DNA of 64,000 bases from Merluccius polli (taxonomy: Eukaryota > Chordata > Actinopteri > Gadiformes > Merlucciidae): assembly GCA_030340625.1 (NCBI GenBank), contig JAOPHQ010002281.1, positions 124,001 through 188,000 of the forward strand, written 5' to 3'. Shown here in pieces: positions 1-11,520 of the stretch; the stretch's first letter is position 1, and each line of letters opens with the position of its first letter. A program made the translations under genes and the position numbers. The notes beneath the pieces are model-generated. The model was not told the DNA's origin, ran no database searches, and worked only from the letters and a program-made list of their open reading frames with translations.

Positions 1-310
1 TTTTTATAAATTGGCATGGGTCTCTTAAATATTTATTTGTTAAAAAAAATTGAAAAAGTATAATTGTTTTGGAATTATGAGAGTTACAGTATCAGCAGGT
101 TCCCTCTTGAGCTACGACACAATGTTCAGTAAAAATGGGCCAATATGCATTTAAAATGAACTGATCATGTGTTTCTGCGCACTGGTGTCTTTATGTCTGT
201 TGTGTGTGTGTGTGTGTCTTTGTGGGACTGTGTGTAGCTGTGTGTGTAGGTGCATGCTTGTGTCAAACATTTGTCAAACATTTTGTTAAAAATTAGAACA
301 TCTTTGACAA
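1..310. other. Non-coding flank with TG repeat
   Basis: AT-rich sequence with no gene seen. A TG-rich microsatellite lies at about 195-250. Homology to unit 2 of the segmental duplication starts at about 311, so this stretch lies outside the duplication or replaces its truncated end. Confidence 0.6.
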
Positions 311-1960
311 AAACAGCTGGGCACGGTAGAGATACCACGGAGGACAGACTGGATTCCAGACGGCTCGCCAGGAACATTGAACCGGGTGAGATGGGGGGGT
401 TTGGAGTAGGGACACCCAGGCGAGAGACCTCAGGCGGACGGCCCGAGGCCTGGCCAAGGACGATGCAGGACACTTCAGGAGGACGCCACGGGAGCTGACC
501 AGAGGCGAGACCCGGGACGAGACAGAGGGCCTCAGGGAGGCAACCCGGAAGCAGGGCAGCAGGCGAGCTGGGCCCCTCCGGTGGACGGCCCGGGGAACAG
601 CCTGGGACGGCGCTGAGGGCCTGAGGAGGGCGGCCGGGAAGCTGCTCTGGGGGACGACCAGGGGGGCAGAGCCGCTCTGGGGGGCCCTCAGGAGGTCGGA
701 GACATCGGCGGGACCGCTCAGGAGACCAACGACAAAGGCGGGACCGCTCAGGGGGACGACCACGGGGACGGAGCCGCTCTGGAGGACCCTCCGGAGGTCG
801 GGGATGCGGGGGAACCATTTAGGAGACCGGTGGCGGCTACGGAACCGCTCTGGAAGGCCCTTAGGTGGTTGTAGACGTCGACAAGCCCGTCTAGGAGGCC
901 AGTGGCGAAGGCGGGACCGCTCCGGAGATCGACGACGAGGCTGGGGGTCAGGACAGACTTCCGTAGGGGTGTAGGGCCGGAAGCGGACCGCCGGAGGACA
1001 GGTTGGGTGCCGGCAGGGACTGTAGACGACCCTGGGGTGAGGACAACAGTTGGCCGCTGGGGCGCAGCCACCAAGAACTGGTGTTGCTCTGGTGCAGGGG
1101 ACGGCTGTGCAACCGTGGCAGCAGACTGGAGGCCCGGGACCAGAGGCTGTGGCGGTGCTGCTGCCGGACACCGCCGAGAGGCCGGGACCGGAAACTGTGG
1201 CGGTGCTGGAGCAGGCTGGACCTCCGTGGAGGTGCTGGACAGTGAAGGCTCCGTAATACTGGGCAGCAGTGAGGCAGCAGCGCAGGACGGTGGGGACTCC
1301 ATGGCAGGAGGCTGCCGTGGAGCCGGGACAGGGGGCTTCCGCGAAGCTGCCGTGGGAGGCCACTGTGGGGCCGAGACAGGGGGTAACTGCAGGACAACAG
1401 TGGGCCGCTGGGGCGCAGCCACCGAGGACTGCTGTTGCTCTGGTGCAGGGGATGGCTGTGGCACCGGTGCAGGGGATGGCTGTGGCACCGGCTGCGGCGG
1501 TGCTGGAGCAGGCTGGACCTCCGTGGATGTGCTGGACAGCGAAGGCTCCATAGTACTGGGCAGCAGTGAGGCAGCAGCGCAGGACGGTGGGGACTCCAAT
1601 GGCAAGAGGCCGCTGTGGAGCCAGGACAGGGGGGCTGCGAAGCTGCTGTGGGAGACCACTGTGGGGCCGAGACAGGGGGTAACTGCAGGACAACAGTGGG
1701 CCGCTGGGGCGCAGCCACCGAGGACTGCTGTTGCTCTGGTGCAGGGGACGGCTGTGGCAGCAGACTGGAGGCCTGGGACCAGAGGCTGTGGCGGTGCTGC
1801 AGCGGGAGACCGCCGAGGGGCCGGGACCAGAGGCTGTGGCCGTGCTGCAGCGGGAGACCGCCGAGGGGCCGGGACCGGAGGCTGCGGCTATGCTGGAGCA
1901 GGCTGGACCTCCGTGAAGGTGCTGGACAGCGAAGGCTCCGTAATACTGGTCAGCAGTGAG

Positions 1961-3268
1961 CAGTCTTGTATAAAGTACTTGAAAGCGATACTTGAGTCAA
2001 AGTACAAGTATCTTACCAGAAAATGACTTTGGTAGAAGTAAAAGTCACCTTTAAGAATATTACTTGAGTAAAAGTCTGAAAGTACCTGACATTTACTGTA
2101 CTTAAGTACCAAAAGTAATTTTCTGATATAAAATGTACTTAAGTATTAGAAGTAAAAGTAAAAGTATTTAAACAAAGTGAGCAGTTAGATTGATTATGAA
2201 ATGTATTTTGGCTCCTGTAATATCCAGGTACAGTACAGGGGAGAGGCTTCAACTTGTTCAACATTAAAATTAAATAAATAACAATAAATATAAGTCGTAC
2301 ACATAAGACAACACTGGACTGATGTTAACCTGATAAAGACAATACTCAGATTAACACACTGCCATGTAAACAGCATTCCCATAGTGGGAGTAATCAATAC
2401 TGAATGAAGACATGTGGAGTATTCCAGTCTTACTGGCATTATTGTAGACATGTAAACACCTTAATCACACTGTGACGTCCTATCAGAGTAGGGTGACCAT
2501 TTATGAGTTGTTGAAAAGGGGGACACCTCAGCCCGGGGGGGGGGTGTGCGCAATAGTAACACACCGCGGACCTACGGCCGACGGGGGGGGGGGGGGGGTG
2601 CGCGCGCGCGCGATCGTAACACACCACAGACCTATGACCCGCGGGCGGACCTATGACCGGCGGGGTTGTCTCAAAATGGAGGACAAATACGCGTCCGGAC
2701 GCCGGACAGGGCTTTGAAAAACCGGACAGTCCGGCCTAAAGCCGGATGAATGGCCACCCCAGAGTATTGGCAGCATGCCGGTGTAGCCGTGGCGTTTAGA
2801 CACACACACGCACAAAAACCACTTCGTCTGGGAAAAGACATGTCGCCATGGCAACAGTAAACAACAGCCACTTTCAGTTTGGGTTAAAATACCGGTTGAT
2901 GTCACCACTGTTGATCTCGTCATTTGTGACCGGAGAATTAGCAGAACCTGCTGCAGCTGCAGGTGCCTCCATGATTGGCCAAAGCAGATCTTCTTCTTCG
3001 TCGCGCGTGGTGTTTTTTTTTTTCTTCGCGCTTGGAGGTTGATAAACAGGAAATAGGTCACCAACTCGATTTTTATTTTGTAGTAACGAGTAACGAAGAT
3101 GGTTATGGGAAATGTATCGGAGTAAAAGTACACATTTTAGTGAGGAAATGTAATGGAGTAAAAGTAAAAGTTGTCAGAAATATAAATAACGAAGTAAAGT
3201 ACAGATACGTGAAAATTCTACTTAAGTACAGTAACAAAGTATTTGTACTTCGTTACATTACAAAACTG
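1961..3268. mobile_element. Nonautonomous hAT element with 8-bp TSD
   Basis: Starts CAGTCTTGTATAAAGTACTT and ends with the inverted counterpart ACAAAACTG. It is flanked by the exact 8-bp duplication GCAGTGAG (1953-1960 and 3269-3276). The ends are rich in AAGTAC/AGTAAAAGTA repeats, as in a common fish hAT family. There is no transposase frame. Removing it rejoins the proline-rich element, matching unit 2, which has no insertion here. Confidence 0.85.
2489..2761. mobile_element. Small nonautonomous element, TAGGGTGACCA family
   Basis: Ends are TAGGGTGACCAT and ATGGCCACCCCA, imperfect inverted repeats. The same family occurs at 29944-30118 with a clean 8-bp TSD. It sits inside the 1961-3268 hAT element and contains long G runs and CG-rich tracts. 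No convincing TSD is visible for this copy. Confidence 0.6.
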
Positions 3269-4517
3269 GCAGTGAGGCAGCAGCGCAGGACGGTGGGGAC
3301 TCCATGGCAGGAGGCCGCCGTGGAGGGGACAGGGGTGCAGGGGACGGCTGTGGCACTGTGGCAGCAGACTGGAGGCCTGGGACCAGAGGCTGTGGCGGTG
3401 CTGCTGCAGGAGACCACCGAGGGGCCGGGACCGGAGGCTGCAGTGGTGCTGGAGCAGGCTGGACCTCCGTGGAGGTGCTGGACAGCGAAGGCTCCGTAAT
3501 ACTGGGCAGCAGTGAGGCAGCAGCGCAGGACGGTGGGGACTCCATGGCAGGAGGCCGCCGTGGAGCCGGGACAGGGAGCTTCCGCAAAGCTGCCGTGGGA
3601 GGCCACTGTGGGTCCGAGGCAGGGGGTAACTGCAGCCCCGGAGTGGATGACTGCTGCAGCTCAGGCTTCTCCCCCTGACTGGGAGCCAGCACACCGTTAG
3701 CTACGGGTTGCGTGTCCCTGAGCCTAGGACTAACTACGGGGCTAGAGGCCGGGTTAGCTGCTTGGCAGGGGAGGGGGAACGCACCAGTGTGAGGAGCTGG
3801 ACTAGTGTCTGGGTCTACAACTGAAGAGGTGACAGAACGAGGTACGGAAACCCCAGAGCTAGGAGAGAGGGTGGCATCAAAGTTAGGGACCAGTAACTGG
3901 ACAGCCGGATGAGTGACTGGGGGAATAGCTGAGCTAGAAGAGGAGTGAGAACGGTGGCTAGTGGTAGGACTGGGAGCCGGGTTTGTAGGAATGCTACCCA
4001 CAAGACCTGGGCAAACAGGTAGCCCAGGAGGGGAGCTGGCATGGTGGTTACAGTCTGAATTAGCCACCAGGCTATCATCGGGCAGCTCCGGGAAGGAGTC
4101 CCAGCAGTAGACCGGCAGCTGCATCTGCCACACCCACAGGCGCGCCTCCTCAATCTCAGGATCAGTGCTCAGAAACTCGTGAACGGGAGGGAACTCCTGC
4201 GGAACCAGGTAAGGCTCCGGGGAATCAGGGCATGCTACGCTAAGACCCATGGGTAGCCGGCTAGTGGACTCAAGCCGGGGATTGGTGCCACGGTGGCTAA
4301 TAGGAGTGCTAGCGGGGAAGCTATCCTGGGCGCTACCCTGGGGACTAACCTGCTGAGGTACAGGCTGGGTACTAGCGACAGCGCTCGGGATGGGGTAAGC
4401 AGCGGGACGAGGGACTGGATGCACATCAGGGCTAGAGCCGGACAGCTCCGGCTTTGACGCTCGCCGGGACCTGCGCCGGGCCGCAGGTGGTGGTGTGCAC
4501 GGCGGGCATAAGCCCAT
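3258..4517 (-). CDS. Proline/serine-rich open reading frame of unknown function
   Basis: A 419-codon open frame with no recognised enzymatic domain. The first half is Ser/Pro/Thr-rich and contains one less repetitive block around PEIEEARLWVWQMQLPVYCW. The second half is built from Pro/Ala-rich repeats such as SLSSTSTEVQPAPAP, caused by the tandem DNA repeat. The low end runs into the end of the inserted hAT element at about 3268, so the natural C-terminus is displaced. In the unit 2 copy the same frame is broken near 34240, beside a run of G. It could be the gag-like or structural frame of an unrecognised retroelement, or a by-product of GC-rich repeats. Both are inference. Confidence 0.35.
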   Translation of the reverse strand: MGLCPPCTPPPAARRRSRRASKPELSGSSPDVHPVPRPAAYPIPSAVASTQPVPQQVSPQGSAQDSFPASTPISHRGTNPRLESTSRLPMGLSVACPDSPEPYLVPQEFPPVHEFLSTDPEIEEARLWVWQMQLPVYCWDSFPELPDDSLVANSDCNHHASSPPGLPVCPGLVGSIPTNPAPSPTTSHRSHSSSSSAIPPVTHPAVQLLVPNFDATLSPSSGVSVPRSVTSSVVDPDTSPAPHTGAFPLPCQAANPASSPVVSPRLRDTQPVANGVLAPSQGEKPELQQSSTPGLQLPPASDPQWPPTAALRKLPVPAPRRPPAMESPPSCAAASLLPSITEPSLSSTSTEVQPAPAPLQPPVPAPRWSPAAAPPQPLVPGLQSAATVPQPSPAPLSPPRRPPAMESPPSCAAASLPVL

Positions 4518-4754
4518 CTGGCAGAATAACAGTGGTGGATCGTCCGGGAGGGACAGGAGGGACCCTCCGTGGAGCCGGGGGAGGAAGCCGCTGCAGCGCA
4601 GAGCAGCCCGGACCGGGAAACGCTGGCTGCCATGACAGGAGGGGGTCCCACATACCCCTCCACAGGAGGGGGGGCACTGGGGATGCCTGACCGAGGACCT
4701 CCTGTGTCCCCCCTAGTTCGACATGGGGGAGACCCTGGAGGTGAAGCGGCGCCG

Positions 4755-4830
4755 GATGGCAACAGCCATCCTTTGAAGGACTCCTTTGACGCCCTTCTTC
4801 TTTTTCACCTCCTTGGCCGGCTCCTCATTC
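4755..4830 (-). pseudogene. Isolated kinase C-terminal exon fragment, unit 1
   Basis: The minus strand reads EEPAKEVKKKKGVKGVLQRM, closely similar to the exon at 5899-6052 (DKKKGVRGVLRRMTDAI). A second copy is at 35052-35127. It abuts the proline-rich element, so it looks like the remains of another tandem copy of the kinase gene cut off by that element. It has no visible splice-competent partner. Confidence 0.45.
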
Positions 4831-4837
4831 CCTTAAA

Positions 4838-5090
4838 AGAAAGATGACATTTTTTTTTAGAATGATTGACTATAATAATAATAATAATCATAATATTATA
4901 ATCATAATTATAATAATATATGCCATTTGGTGGACGCTTACAAGACCGTAAGTGCATTCATTTTTAGCATGGGTGGGCCCAGTGGGAATCGAACCCCTGA
5001 CCCTGACTAAAGCCCAGTTCAAATCAAAGATTTGTAATGAAACAGCTTGCAACTGGCAACTGCTTACAAAATAATCACATGATAACTTTC
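4838..5090. repeat. Insertion with tRNA-like B-box, SINE-like
   Basis: Present in unit 1 but absent at the matching place in unit 2 (about 35130-35145). It contains ATA/TAA repeats, then a segment resembling the widespread fish repeat with GGTGGACGCTTACAAG. On the minus strand GGGTTCGATTCCC resembles a tRNA B-box. It is probably a degraded tRNA-derived SINE, but no A-box or tail was identified. Confidence 0.35.
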
Positions 5091-6319
5091 TGAAACTGGA
5101 CCATTCACATCACAACGATCAGCAACGTAAAGCTGTATGCGGCTATTGCAGCGGTAGAGACCGGGTGCTTAGTTGGATTCTGGCAATGCACCGGCTAATC
5201 CAAAAACAACCCACAAACTTAAGGGACATTTTGTCACCTGGAGAGAGACTAAATGAATGATGACACTGCGCATCATGGCAACAAGTGAGAAACTGCGATC
5301 AACGTGGAAGTGGTCGGCGGATTAAGTGGACGGCAGATTAATGGGCCAAATGCCTGCGCTCACGAGGCCGATAAACAAAAAATGCAGGCAGCCTCATCAG
5401 TGTGGCTGCTGTGAATTGATGTCGGTGCTCCCCCCTCCAAATGTTGCTGTACAATTAATTGTCTCAGAAATAATTGCCATTAACAATATAATTGTCTCTT
5501 TCGGTCAATTTAAAAAAATGCTTTAACCGCAGTTCAACAAAGAAACCGCAATTATGTCAAAAAAACACGGTAATACAATTTCAAAATAATTGTTACAGGC
5601 CTACCCCTTGTGTCAATTTTGCCATTCTACAAAAAAAGAAACTTTGAACTCTGAAGGGGCAGACGTCAGTGGTGGGTGCTGTGGAACAGTGGGAAATGTG
5701 CCAATGCTGGATGCCACGTTACATGACAGAAAACGATAAGGCTAACAACTAGTATTAGAGACACAAAACTAGAGAATATTACACATTGCTGCTATAATTG
5801 GCGATTGTAAAACTTCAACAGTAATGAGTCCACTCACTTCGTATCCACTACAACACAACAAGCATAAAAAGGACCACAAGGATCAAGTGAGGACATACCT
5901 CCGGACTGAGGAGGCTTGTCCTGGGCCTCCTCCGGGATCTCCATCTCCTGGTGCTGACCGGACAGAGTCAGCACCTCCCCCGTCGTCACATCCCGGCACC
6001 AGATGGCATCGGTCATCCTTCGAAGGACTCCTCTGACACCCTTCTTCTTGTCCTATAAGACAATTATAAAGAGTGTCAAACACAAAGTGTTTCATGGTGT
6101 CAACGGATGGGTTGTGATCATGTGTTATAGTGTTAGAATGTTAGTTGATATTATGTTTAGGTAAAAACAGGATCAAACCCAAAGCGTTACACATTTGCAA
6201 CCTAATTAGTGAAGAAGTTGAAGGAAACACTTTAGATGTGTTGATGGGTGAACTTACTGAGTGACTTGTGGCGTTGTCGGGAGGAGGGGAGGTCACGGAA
6301 GTGTAGTGACGTTCATTGA

Positions 6320-7017
6320 GGAAGAAGGCCCCGACACAGGAACGCTTTTAACTCACTTTATTTGTTTAGCTTTAGTTATATTAATCTACGAAGCAAATGG
6401 AGGGGTATTGTAAAAGTCACGCGCGGAGCGACCCTTAGCTGGGCATCTATTCAGATACGCTGCCTGGGGGTTTCTGCCCTCCCCCCCGGATGTGTTGTTT
6501 GCTAGTCTCTGGGCAGGCGTGGCCTCTATGACGCATATTGGCTAGTGTTGAGCGCCCGCCCCCAGTGTATTATGTTTGCCGCCATCTAGTGTTGAGGTGC
6601 AGTTAATACAACTTGTATATTTATTTCTATTCCTTTGTGGCTATGTGTAGATATTACAGCCTGCTGATACATATGTGTGGAGGGGGGCGGCGTCTGGCCT
6701 GTAGGGGGAGTATGGAGCACCAGGTCTGCTGGGGCGATTGGGTCTGATTGCCGACAGGTGTCCGCAATCAGACCCAATCAGGAAGTGTGTATTTATGTGT
6801 CTGCTCTGCCTTTCAGTAGAGAGAGCCGAGAGCGACAGCCGCTCAAGTGGACAGGACGACGGGCCGAAGGGCAGAGAGCCTGGCCACCGTATTTGCGGAC
6901 CCGACTGTTGATTTCATTTCGTCTTATGATTTATTTGTTGTTCGCTTGGTGAGGAATAAAGCGAACCGGCTGAAAGAACGCCAAACCTGTCTCCGCCCAC
7001 TCCTTGAACTCGTTACA
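6320..7017 (+). mobile_element. Putative solo LTR or LTR-like insertion
   Basis: Lies inside a kinase C-terminal exon region. It carries promoter- and terminator-like features on the plus strand: a TATTTAT box near 6791, a polyadenylation signal AATAAA at about 6955, and an end CTCGTTACA that could pair with TGTAAAAG at 6409. A perfect 16-bp inverted repeat GATTGGGTCTGATTGC with a 12-base spacer is at 6738-6781. No matching TSD was found, so boundaries and class are uncertain. Unit 2 lacks this stretch through a wider deletion. Confidence 0.4.
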
Positions 7018-7735
7018 ATATGTTATTATTTATTCTTAACAGAAGACACAAAGTTCATCTGCCGGCAGTGCTCCTCACAATCTCTGTGGACCATGAGCTT
7101 CAGCTCTGTGGGGAAGCTTATAGGAAATATAATAGAAACAAGAAAAGGGCAAAACTTAGCACCATAACATTTTCAGGAAAACACACAGATAGAACTAGAA
7201 CTACTGTGCACAACTAACACTACTACCTGTTAGAGAACTGGTCCCAGGTGAAGTAGTCCTGGCAGAGCAGCTCAGAGCAGGTGAACCTGTCGGCAGGGTC
7301 CATTTGGAGACAGTTCTGAAACAAAACACAAAAGGATCTCTTGGTCACTGCTGCTGCCCACACCAATGACTACATTGAGAAATGTTTGGCTGTAAACAGA
7401 TATTTTTCTTAAAGGCTTTGAATGAAACACTTGACATTAACAGAAGTGTAAAACAAACATTTCCCCTCTTGGATTAAAGAGTCACATTTTAAAACCATTG
7501 ACAGTGTTCCGATTCTGAAGGCTCCTACTTACATCATTCACGTCAGCCAGCTGCTGGTCAGCTACCCCATACTTCTCTGTGAGCTCGGAGAAGTACTGTG
7601 CCACAGGTATCTCCTCTGTGGCCCACTGGGCATGGTACTGATGGCTCTGTCGCTGGGTCAGAGGCCCTAGCACAGGAAGGAGGGTAAGAGGAAAAAAAGG
7701 AAGTGAGAAAATAAATACAAGTTTTTTGCCTGCAA

Positions 7736-8769
7736 TCCCGATCCGAGTCATTTAATATTGAGTATCTTCCGATACCAAGTCCTGATCCGATACTTGTATT
7801 TTCCTAGATAATACAGGTGCACAGTGCACACGTCAAGTACATTAAAGTTATTAAATCAATCCAATGTATATGCTTGATAATGAAATAGCTCTGCAATGCA
7901 TTAAGAAAAAACATGCATCCAAGCTGTTCCGTAATGTTTTCTTTTCATGATTTTTTTTACAAAATAACAACAAGTAAACAAACTAAACATATTTGATATG
8001 GCTCTTATCACAATTCCACTTAGTGCAGCATTGGTTTTCATTTGTTTTTTTAACAAAATAACCAAGTAAACTAAAAGATGTCTTTAGCTCTTATCAATTC
8101 CCCTTGGTGCAGTATTGTAGTAAAACTAGAACACTCAAAATGAGTAATATAATCACAATTCCACTTCAAAGTGGTGTAATTGCTTAACTTTAACATTCAC
8201 AGTCACAACAAATACAAATTCCACTTAGTGCAGCATTATAGTAAAACTACTAGTATACTAAACAATCTCAATTCCACCTAAAAGTGTTGGTGCAGTCAGC
8301 GAGCTGCTGCCTGTAAAAGAGCCGCTGTTGCGTATAAGAGAAGACTACATTACCCACAGTCCAACACGGTGTGACGTCAACTGCCGGTGTGTCCTAGTTT
8401 TCTATTTAAAGTTTATTATTAATATATTGAACGTGTCACGTGTCCAAATTCAACACTGCACTACCCTGGGTCCCGAGCGATACAGCCAGAAAGTGGGTTT
8501 GACCAGACAATCGACGGAATGGGAGGCACGCAGACGGCAGATTCCTGCCTTCATAGTTAGATTTCCACACTGCAGACATTTTAGCTGTGTCCTGCCACAA
8601 ATTGTGCTTCTGCCTCCTGCCACAAATTGTGCTCTCGGTTTATGACACGTGTGACAGCTGACGTAAAACAAAGAATCAGCCTTAGGTTTGTGCTCAATAT
8701 AGCCGATACCGATAAGTAAAAAAATCCTAGATCGGCCTGAGCCTTTGTGATCGGATGGGGACATCACTA
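7736..8769. mobile_element. Degraded hAT-like element in kinase intron (unit 1)
   Basis: The right end reads ATCGGATGGGGACATCACTA, matching the inverted terminus TAGGGATGTCCCCATCCGA better preserved in unit 2. Repeated CCGATACC/TATCGG motifs are typical of this repeat group. The left end is decayed. It lies between exons 7533-7666 and 8829-8942 and is shared by both units, so it predates the duplication. Confidence 0.5.
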
Positions 8770-9500
8770 ATCATAATAATACTAATAATACTACTAATAA
8801 TACTAGGCAGAAACAGGGGTTTACTTACCGACTTTTGGCCACAACTTGATGGATCAGGCCAAGGTCGTCTTCCTCCCTGAAAATCAGGCTGCGCTTGGCC
8901 ATGATGACGATGGAGCAGCCAATTGCCCAAACATTAACCGGCCTGAAAAAAATGCAAAATACAAAATGAAAATTAATAATGATAATAAACAATGTCGCAA
9001 ACACATGTTATGCCTCTAGTTGATGATACTCACTTGCCATACTTGTTATCTAACAGAATCAGCTCGGGGGCCATATACATTTGTGTGCCCAACCCTTGAG
9101 TGAGATTGACAGAGGTCGCGTCCACCTTCCGTCCAAAACCCAGGTCGGCCAGCTTCACCACACCGGACCCAGAAACCAGAAGGTTGTCGGGTTTGATGTC
9201 CCGGTGGATGATCTAGCAGGAAAACATTATGTTTAGACAAGGCTTACAAACGATAGATCTTAGGTTTTTTGTCAATATTGTGTCTTTCTTTCAATATTGT
9301 ATAGTATTTGTAAAGCAGATGCAACTCATTTAGCACCTACATGTTTACCAAAAACAAAGCCAGCTCATTTGACTCATTATTGGTATTCTAGATGGCTGAC
9401 CCAAAATAGAGGGCTTCAGAAAATACGACTTTTACTTTCTGCTGTTGGTATTCCCACCTTTTAGCAGTAGTAGATCATGGTTAGCAACATGCAACTGAAG

Positions 9501-10701
9501 TAGAGCCCGACTGATTTATTGGTAAGGTCCCATTAATTAATATCAAAGTAAATTGTTATCAGCGTTTTTCGATATGCGCCGATAACATAATGTCGAAAAA
9601 GATGCTTGGGTCGGTTTAGAAATGGTGTCATAATAATAATAATAATTTGTCCAGCAGAGGGCACTCCAACTCCATTCTTTACAATACTCTCAGCACTGTC
9701 GGCAGTACATGTAGCAGAGTACATATCACAGCTGAGCAGACGGTGGTGCCGATTCAAGCAGTGTCTTCACGCTGAAGGCCTGTTCAGATGAATGATTCGC
9801 AACGAGACTGGATGCCACTGGCAACTGCTTGCAAAAGAATGATGTTCTGAAAACGGACAGTTCACACCGCTGCAACAAGCAGCGTCGTGAAGTCGTACGT
9901 GGCTTTTGCAGCGGTAGAGACCGGGTGCTAATAAAGTTATGCCAGGAGTTGGAAGCTAGTGATGCACCAGCTCATCCAAAAACAAAACACATACTCCAGG
10001 GACTATATAAGACTAAATTAATGATAATGCTGTGCTTTCCAGCCACTGGTGAGACAAAATATCAACGCAGTGAGTTGACCACTTACACTACACACACCGC
10101 TACATTATAATATCTTTTTGTCCAACGCATAGGTTCAGATTTAAAGCAGGAATGTTGGGACGTGATGTAAAGCTTATGACATACTTTTAATAAACACTGT
10201 ACACCTGAACTCTAGCCGCAATGCTTTTCTCCCAGTCCCTGGTGTGGCCGTCCGTGTTAAACCCAGGAACTGGAGTACACTTACAACCAGAGTGGATCGG
10301 GTTTCTTCACATTACCATTGCTGACTTTTTCCGCAAACAAGTCATTTTAATGTTGTGGCCCATCCACCCTGTTTTGGCCTGTGCTGTTTGCTGATTGACT
10401 GAAGAGAAATAGCTACGACCTTCCGTTCTAAAACTGCACTTTGACGAGGGAGGTCTTTAGAAACCCCAGGCAGTGGCTTCAGACGCTCTGCAACAACCAG
10501 TTCATACCGCTGCAACTTTCTCTGCAACCTTCTTAAAACCTTTGCATAGCCATATCGGTGCAAAATCTGTGCACAATCTACATAGAGAAGGTCTATTTTC
10601 ATTCCAGCTCAAAAATGTATTATATCGGCCGCCATATCGGTAATCTGTGAATTTTCCCCCTCTAAAATTGGTATAAAAAATCCCACATCGGTCGGGCTCT
10701 A
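9501..10701. mobile_element. Nonautonomous hAT element, TAGAGCCCGACC family (unit 1)
   Basis: Inverted ends TAGAGCCCGACTGAT and ATCGGTCGGGCTCTA are flanked by AACTGAAG (9493-9500) and AAATGAAG (10702-10709), an 8-bp TSD with one change. There is no transposase. It sits in the kinase intron between exons 9034-9212 and 10738-10868. The orthologous copy in unit 2 (37794-40828) keeps an exact AACTGAAG TSD, so the insertion predates the duplication. Confidence 0.85.
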
Positions 10702-10868
10702 AAATGAAGTGAAATAAATACGAGACAGACTACTTACGTTTCTGTCGTGGAGGAAGCGCACCCCCTGCAGGATCTGGAATGTGTACTTCCTTAGTACATC
10801 CGGATCAAGACCCCTGTCTCTGGCCTGCAGCTCTGCCACCACGCTGTGATCCAGGAGCTCAAAGATGC

Positions 10869-11520
10869 TGCATAGAGGATAATAGCAATCCCCTGCTCAC
10901 AGCTATGGTTTACAGTTAACGCAACTTTGATAGGAATTTTCCGTTTTTACCGTTGGCCAATTCTCTTTTCTCAGACTCCCGTCCTGCATATGCCGCAGCC
11001 AATATTCACCATATATGCAATAAATGCACTCTTGTATGTTAACACGTAATTACATACAATGTAGCTTAAGGTATAACGCTTATAACGTTTCTCAAAATTA
11101 GCTAACTTTACATTCATTTTAATCAATGTTAACTGCTACCTCCTCTTGCTCTTCAAACTCAACTGAGACAAGTGTGACGTCACGATTGCTAATTGCTATA
11201 GCAACAACATAGGTTAGTTCAAACAATGCTTATGAGTAGAATAGTGGAGATACTCACGTTTTATTTTTTATTTTCTAGAGCTACACAGAGGATAATAGCG
11301 ACTCCCTGCTTACAGCTATGGTTTACACTTAAGCAACTTCAATATGAATTTTCCATCGGCCAATTCGCTGACTCCCCTGCGTGCATATGCCGCAGCCGTG
11401 CCAATATTCACGATATACCCTATGCAATAAACACACTCTCGTATGTCAATACATAATTGCATACTATTGTAGCCTAAGGTAGGCTATATACGCTTATAAC
11501 GTTTCTCAAAATTAGCTAAC
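10869..11520. repeat. Diverged tandem repeat next to truncated kinase
   Basis: A block starting GAGGATAATAGC occurs twice (about 10874-11110 and 11287-11520) with many differences. Unit 2 has a single copy at about 42583-42815. The first copy joins directly to the truncated kinase exon at 10868, which marks the deletion junction. No coding potential recognised. Confidence 0.6.

Larger units (their letters stand above)
311..4750 (-). mobile_element. Proline-rich repetitive element, unit 1 copy
   Basis: GC-rich, compositionally simple sequence whose minus strand is open over long distances and encodes Pro/Ser/Ala-rich protein. It matches 32.77-35.04 kb closely in the same orientation. A block beginning CAGCAGTGAGGCAGCAGCGC recurs at about 1263, 1561, 3265 and 3508, so this copy holds an expanded tandem array that is much shorter in unit 2. 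A hAT element interrupts it at 1961-3268. The left end is truncated relative to unit 2. I do not recognise the family. It behaves as a dispersed repeat or low-complexity coding sequence, not an ordinary gene. Confidence 0.55.
5899..10868 (-). pseudogene. CDKL-like protein kinase, truncated and frameshifted copy (unit 1)
   Basis: Exons inferred on the minus strand by GT-AG boundaries: 10738-10868 (partial), 9034-9212, 8829-8942, 7533-7666, 7227-7315, about 7030-7108, about 6258-6315 and 5899-6052. They encode in order IFELLDHSVV, HRDIKPDN (catalytic loop), DLGFG in place of DFG, APELIL, NVWAIGC (subdomain IX), GPLTQRQ, and CLQMDPADRFTCSELL. Subdomain order and spacing fit the CMGC/CDKL family; no TDY-type activation motif is visible. 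Compared with unit 2, the ATP-binding first exon and the start of exon 2 are missing: homology stops at 10868 and resumes in downstream sequence. Exon 8829-8942 has one extra A (AAAA instead of AAA near its end), shifting the frame. An LTR-like insertion also separates the C-terminal exons. A functional kinase from this copy is unlikely. Confidence 0.75.

Noticed and set aside
902..2026. Long plus-strand Gly/Arg-rich open frame
   Set aside because: It is antisense to the proline-rich frame in GC-rich tandem repeats and runs into the hAT insertion; several frames are open there because of composition.
4980..5020. Possible tRNA gene
   Set aside because: A B-box-like GGGTTCGATTCCC is present, but no cloverleaf or A-box could be placed; treated as a SINE-like fragment.
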